DNA from: Bacteroides sp.
GTDB lineage: Bacteria; Bacteroidota; Bacteroidia; Bacteroidales; Bacteroidaceae
NCBI GenBank assembly: GCA_021204375.1
Contig: JAJPZL010000002.1
Coordinates: 1-8,685, forward strand
DNA: 8,685 nucleotides
Reading direction: 5' to 3'
Within the stretch, counting starts at the first letter, position 1; every line of letters begins with the position of its first letter. Of the stretch, positions 6,240-8,685 are shown piece after piece. Below the pieces are notes generated by a model, which had not been told where the DNA came from, searched no databases, and worked only from the letters and a program-made list of their open reading frames with translations. A program made the position numbers and the translations under genes.

Positions 6240-7742
6240 TTAGTCGTTATGTACCCATTTGAAAATACGGTTCCAGCGTATCTTTCCGTCGAACCAGCCC
6301 CGGTCTTTATCTAAAGAGAGCCATACCACGATCGGTTTACCTACCACGTGATCTTCCGGCACAAAACCCCAGGAGCGGGAGTCGGCAGAGTTGTGGCGAT
6401 TATCTCCCATCATCCAATAGTAATCCATCTTAAAGGTGTACAGGTTTGTTTTTTCACCGTTGATAAAGATACCTTCCGGAGTTACTTCCAGTTTATTATT
6501 TTCGTAAGCCTCAATGCAACGCTGGTAAATGGGCAGATTATCAGCTGTAAGCTCAATAGTCTCTCCTTTTTTAGGGATCCGGATAGGCCCGTAATTGTTC
6601 CAGTTCCATTTCGTATAGAGGTTTAAGGGATACATAGGGGTAGCGCCATATAACTCTTCCGGTTCCATCTCAATTTTAGAGATAAGGGCCTTGTTGGCCA
6701 GCAGTGCATCGTGTGCAGCTTGGGTCAGCGGTAAATAGTAAACCGGATTCAGCCTGCCGTTCGCATCTCTGGCGGTAAATCCTAACTGGGAGAAGTAGTT
6801 ATCAGCTCCCGCATCTCCGCTGAGCAGATTCTGGTCATCTTTGCTGATATGCAGTTCGCGGAAAATATTTTCCGGAATATAGGGGCCGGTTGTCTGTACC
6901 AGGTAGTTGAACTGAATATCTGGCGGGTTCTCTTCCGCTACTCCATTGATATAGATCTGTCCGTTCTTAATTTCAAGGAGATCGCCCGGAACGGCTACGC
7001 AACGTTTTACATAGTTTTCCCGGCGGTCTACCGGGCGTACCACTACTTTGCCGTAAAATTGCGGATTGGACAGGATCATTTCTCTTCCGGCATTGTAGTA
7101 GAGGTTGTAAACGACCCTTTGTTCTTCCCGGGTCAGGCTATCCATATCTACCCGGTTGGGATATTTTCTTTTTCCTTCCTGGTAGGCCAGGGTATAGAAA
7201 TCTGTCTGCTGGAAATTAGTAGCTACCGTGTCGCCGGCCGGAAAGTTGAACACCACAATATCCCCCCGTTTAACGTTGCCGAATCCTTTTACCCTTTTAT
7301 AGGGCCATTGAGGATATTCAATATATGATTTCAGGTTGGTTCCGGGGAGCGTGTGTTGTGCCAGTGGCATGGATAAAGGAGTATTGGGTACTCTGGGGCC
7401 GTAACTCATTTTACTGACAAAAAGAAAATCTCCCACCAGTAAGGTTTTTTCCAGCGAGGAAGAGGGGATCTGATAGTTCTGGAAAAAGTAGATATTCACG
7501 AAATAGACAGCCACCAGTGCAAATACAATTGCATCTACCCAACTCATCACACCCCTGACCAGTTCATTTTTTGAATTCTTCCAGAAGTACCAGGGTATTT
7601 TTTTGGTAATGTAGGCGTCAAAGATAAAGGGGAGTACTAAAAGGCCTAGCCAGCTTTTAACCCATATCAGGAAAGCCAGGTATAAAATGGTAACAATGGC
7701 AAATTTAATCCACTGTTTTCGGATTGCTTGGATCGTTTTCAA
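6240..7742 (-). CDS. lepB: Signal peptidase I (leader peptidase)
   Basis: Serine protease that removes signal peptides from exported preproteins at the outer face of the inner membrane. The 500 residues exceed the roughly 320 of E. coli LepB because of long insertions, as is usual in Bacteroidota. Membrane segments are likely at about 13-27, 29-45 and 69-86. Box B is IPSSSLEKTLLVGDFLFVSK (92-111), with nucleophile Ser96 followed by Leu instead of Met. The lysine box YVKRCVAVPGD gives the general base Lys246. Box E, MMGDNRHNSADSR, is complete, followed by WGFVPEDHVVGK. Insertions lie between box B and Lys246 and between Lys246 and box E. The start is TTG at 7742: an in-frame TAA lies just upstream and the next in-frame Met is residue 66, past two membrane segments. 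It follows dapB by 15 bases and precedes a degenerate paralog. Expected to be essential. Confidence 0.96.
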   Translation of the reverse strand: MKTIQAIRKQWIKFAIVTILYLAFLIWVKSWLGLLVLPFIFDAYITKKIPWYFWKNSKNELVRGVMSWVDAIVFALVAVYFVNIYFFQNYQIPSSSLEKTLLVGDFLFVSKMSYGPRVPNTPLSMPLAQHTLPGTNLKSYIEYPQWPYKRVKGFGNVKRGDIVVFNFPAGDTVATNFQQTDFYTLAYQEGKRKYPNRVDMDSLTREEQRVVYNLYYNAGREMILSNPQFYGKVVVRPVDRRENYVKRCVAVPGDLLEIKNGQIYINGVAEENPPDIQFNYLVQTTGPYIPENIFRELHISKDDQNLLSGDAGADNYFSQLGFTARDANGRLNPVYYLPLTQAAHDALLANKALISKIEMEPEELYGATPMYPLNLYTKWNWNNYGPIRIPKKGETIELTADNLPIYQRCIEAYENNKLEVTPEGIFINGEKTNLYTFKMDYYWMMGDNRHNSADSRSWGFVPEDHVVGKPIVVWLSLDKDRGWFDGKIRWNRIFKWVHND

Positions 7743-7757
7743 CTTCGGAAAAGTTTA

Positions 7758-8483
7758 TTATTTTAAAAAATCGAACAGATCACTCATCTGGAGGAATCCT
7801 TCGTGTTCATGGGTATATTCGGCTGCCAGCACGGTTCCTAAGGCAAAGCCTCCCCGGTTCTTGGCATCGTGGATAATGGTAATGCTGTCGGCCTGAGAGT
7901 CGTAACGTACGGAGTGTAATCCGAATACTTCCCCCTCGCGGATGGACTCAATACCCAGCTGAGAGGCTGTCTGGGCTTCTCCTTTCACCCACTCTTCTTT
8001 TCTATCCAGGTTCTCCAGTACTCCTTCGGCCAGGGTAATGGCTGTACCGCTGGGTGCATCTAATTTGTGGATATGGTGCGTTTCCGACATGCAAATGTCG
8101 TATGCTTCGAAACGGTTCATAATTTTAGCCAGATATTTATTGAGTGCAAAGAAAATGCATACTCCCAGGCTAAAATTTGAAGACCAGAAAAGGGTTTTTC
8201 CCCAGTTTAAGCAAAGGTCTTTGATCTCTTCTCCGTGTTCGGCCATCCATCCGGTACTTCCGGATACCACTTTCACACCCGCTTCGAAAGCTTTCAGGTA
8301 GTTGGAATAGGCCACTTTCGGATTAGTAAATTCAATGGCTACGTCAGCCGACCTGAATGCATGGGAGTTAAAATCTTCCTGGTTATTTATATCAATGATG
8401 CATACAATTTCGTGTCCGCGGCTCAGGGCTACTTTTTCGATCTCCTTACCCATTTTGCCATATCCTATCAATGCTATTTTCAT
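7758..8483 (-). CDS. dapB: 4-hydroxy-tetrahydrodipicolinate reductase
   Basis: NAD(P)H-dependent reductase of the diaminopimelate/lysine pathway, acting after DapA to make tetrahydrodipicolinate, which feeds peptidoglycan and lysine synthesis. It has 241 residues, within the family range. The N-terminal Rossmann domain begins MKIALIGYGKMG (nucleotide-binding Gly loop, 7-12), with D31 at the end of the second strand. STGW (76-79) and SSNFSLGV (101-108) line the cofactor and substrate cleft. The signature ETHHIHKLDAPSGTA (134-148) carries the catalytic His136/His137 and Lys140 and the substrate-binding SGT. ATG 8483 is preceded by a perfect -7 promoter element with a leader of about 16 bases, so this is the first gene of the operon dapB-lepB-paralog-wbqC. 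No lysine riboswitch can fit in such a short leader. Confidence 0.97.
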   Translation of the reverse strand: MKIALIGYGKMGKEIEKVALSRGHEIVCIIDINNQEDFNSHAFRSADVAIEFTNPKVAYSNYLKAFEAGVKVVSGSTGWMAEHGEEIKDLCLNWGKTLFWSSNFSLGVCIFFALNKYLAKIMNRFEAYDICMSETHHIHKLDAPSGTAITLAEGVLENLDRKEEWVKGEAQTASQLGIESIREGEVFGLHSVRYDSQADSITIIHDAKNRGGFALGTVLAAEYTHEHEGFLQMSDLFDFLK

Positions 8484-8505
8484 ATATGTTTGTTATTTAG
8501 AGAGA

Positions 8506-8513
8506 CAAAGATA
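8506..8513 (-). promoter_or_regulatory. Candidate -7 element of the dapB-lepB-wbqC operon promoter
   Basis: Minus-strand TATCTTTG (CAAAGATA on the plus strand) is an exact TAnnTTTG match, 23 bases before ATG 8483. No clear TTTG is visible about 20 bases upstream. As the only candidate before the operon, it probably drives all four genes. Confidence 0.5.
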
Positions 8514-8534
8514 AATATTTTAGTGGTAAGTTAC

Positions 8535-8542
8535 TACATTTG
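8535..8542 (+). promoter_or_regulatory. Candidate divergent -7 element reading rightward
   Basis: TACATTTG on the plus strand fits TAnnTTTG exactly, 22 bases from the dapB -7 element and pointing out of the window. No -33 TTTG is visible at the right spacing. The transcript would begin near 8549. Confidence 0.3.
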
Positions 8543-8685
8543 CAGAACATTAACCTTCGGAAAGAAAGAGCAAGGTTTTCGTAACGAGAAAAGAAGAGTA
8601 AATTTTACCGGGAAACGAAGCTGGATAAAGCAGGGCTTACTGACGGGAACAAAATAAGCAGAGAGTTCGTTTATGGTCTGTTAAC
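8543..8685. other. Right-edge stretch with no recognised gene
   Basis: Neither strand gives a convincing protein: the open plus-strand frame here is continuous with a frame antisense to dapB, and the minus-strand frame has no family resemblance. The only ATG after the candidate divergent promoter (in TTTATGGTCTG) is followed two codons later by TAA. A weak inverted repeat AACCTT/AAGGTT (8552-8557 and 8572-8577, 14-base loop) is present. It could be a 5' leader of a gene beyond the edge or part of a small RNA; neither is established. Confidence 0.3.

Noticed and set aside
6849..7328. Plus-strand open frame opposite lepB.
   Set aside because: lepB on the other strand has all its catalytic boxes; the antisense frame has no recognisable motif.
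8551..8580. Superficial resemblance of the GGAAAG...AGCAAGG stretch to the SRP RNA core.
   Set aside because: The conserved GGAAGCAGC-type core and the long flanking helix are absent; only a weak 6-base stem is seen.

Overview
The window looks like chromosomal DNA from a Bacteroidales bacterium (phylum Bacteroidota). Three things point there: the gene order dapB - signal peptidase I - second signal-peptidase-like gene - WbqC family protein; promoter-like elements of the Bacteroidota form TAnnTTTG instead of sigma-70 boxes, with little use of Shine-Dalgarno sites; and protein sequences that resemble Bacteroides/Parabacteroides/Dysgonomonas-type families. The genus cannot be fixed from sequence alone; a member of the Dysgonomonadaceae is a guess. 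No mobile element, tRNA, rRNA or CRISPR array was seen.

Layout, left to right. 1-1864 (minus) is a three-gene operon transcribed leftward: a LOG-family protein, a stand-alone SIS-domain sugar-phosphate isomerase-like protein, and a PfkB-family carbohydrate kinase that runs off the left edge. The three genes overlap end to end. A compact divergent promoter region (about 1865-1968) separates this operon from an M16 zinc peptidase on the plus strand (1969-3189). That gene meets, tail to tail with only 6 bases between stop codons, a minus-strand gene for an exported protein with a CarboxypepD-regulatory-like domain (3196-4453), which has two tandem promoter candidates upstream. From 4610 to 8483 a tight minus-strand operon runs dapB - lepB - lepB-like paralog - WbqC family, with gaps of 15, 37 and 3 bases. 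The last 200 bases hold the dapB promoter, a divergent promoter candidate and no recognisable gene.

Two observations stand out. First, lesions cluster sharply: the kinase has an in-frame TGA, the SIS gene a frameshift, the M16 gene an in-frame TAG twelve codons after its metal-binding motif, and the exported-protein gene two single-base deletions, whereas the four genes of the dapB-wbqC operon and the LOG gene are intact. All five lesions lie in the left 4 kb. This is either low sequence quality at one end or real gene decay; reads would decide. Second, the signal-peptidase paralog next to a fully canonical LepB keeps the fold but lacks the residues expected for the Ser/Lys catalytic dyad. 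It is a candidate pseudo-enzyme or LepB partner kept intact within an otherwise housekeeping operon.

As a system, the right operon couples diaminopimelate/lysine synthesis (DapB) with the processing of exported proteins (LepB and its paralog) and a surface-polysaccharide-associated family (WbqC), a cell-envelope theme. The left operon groups three enzymes that act on phosphosugars or nucleotides.
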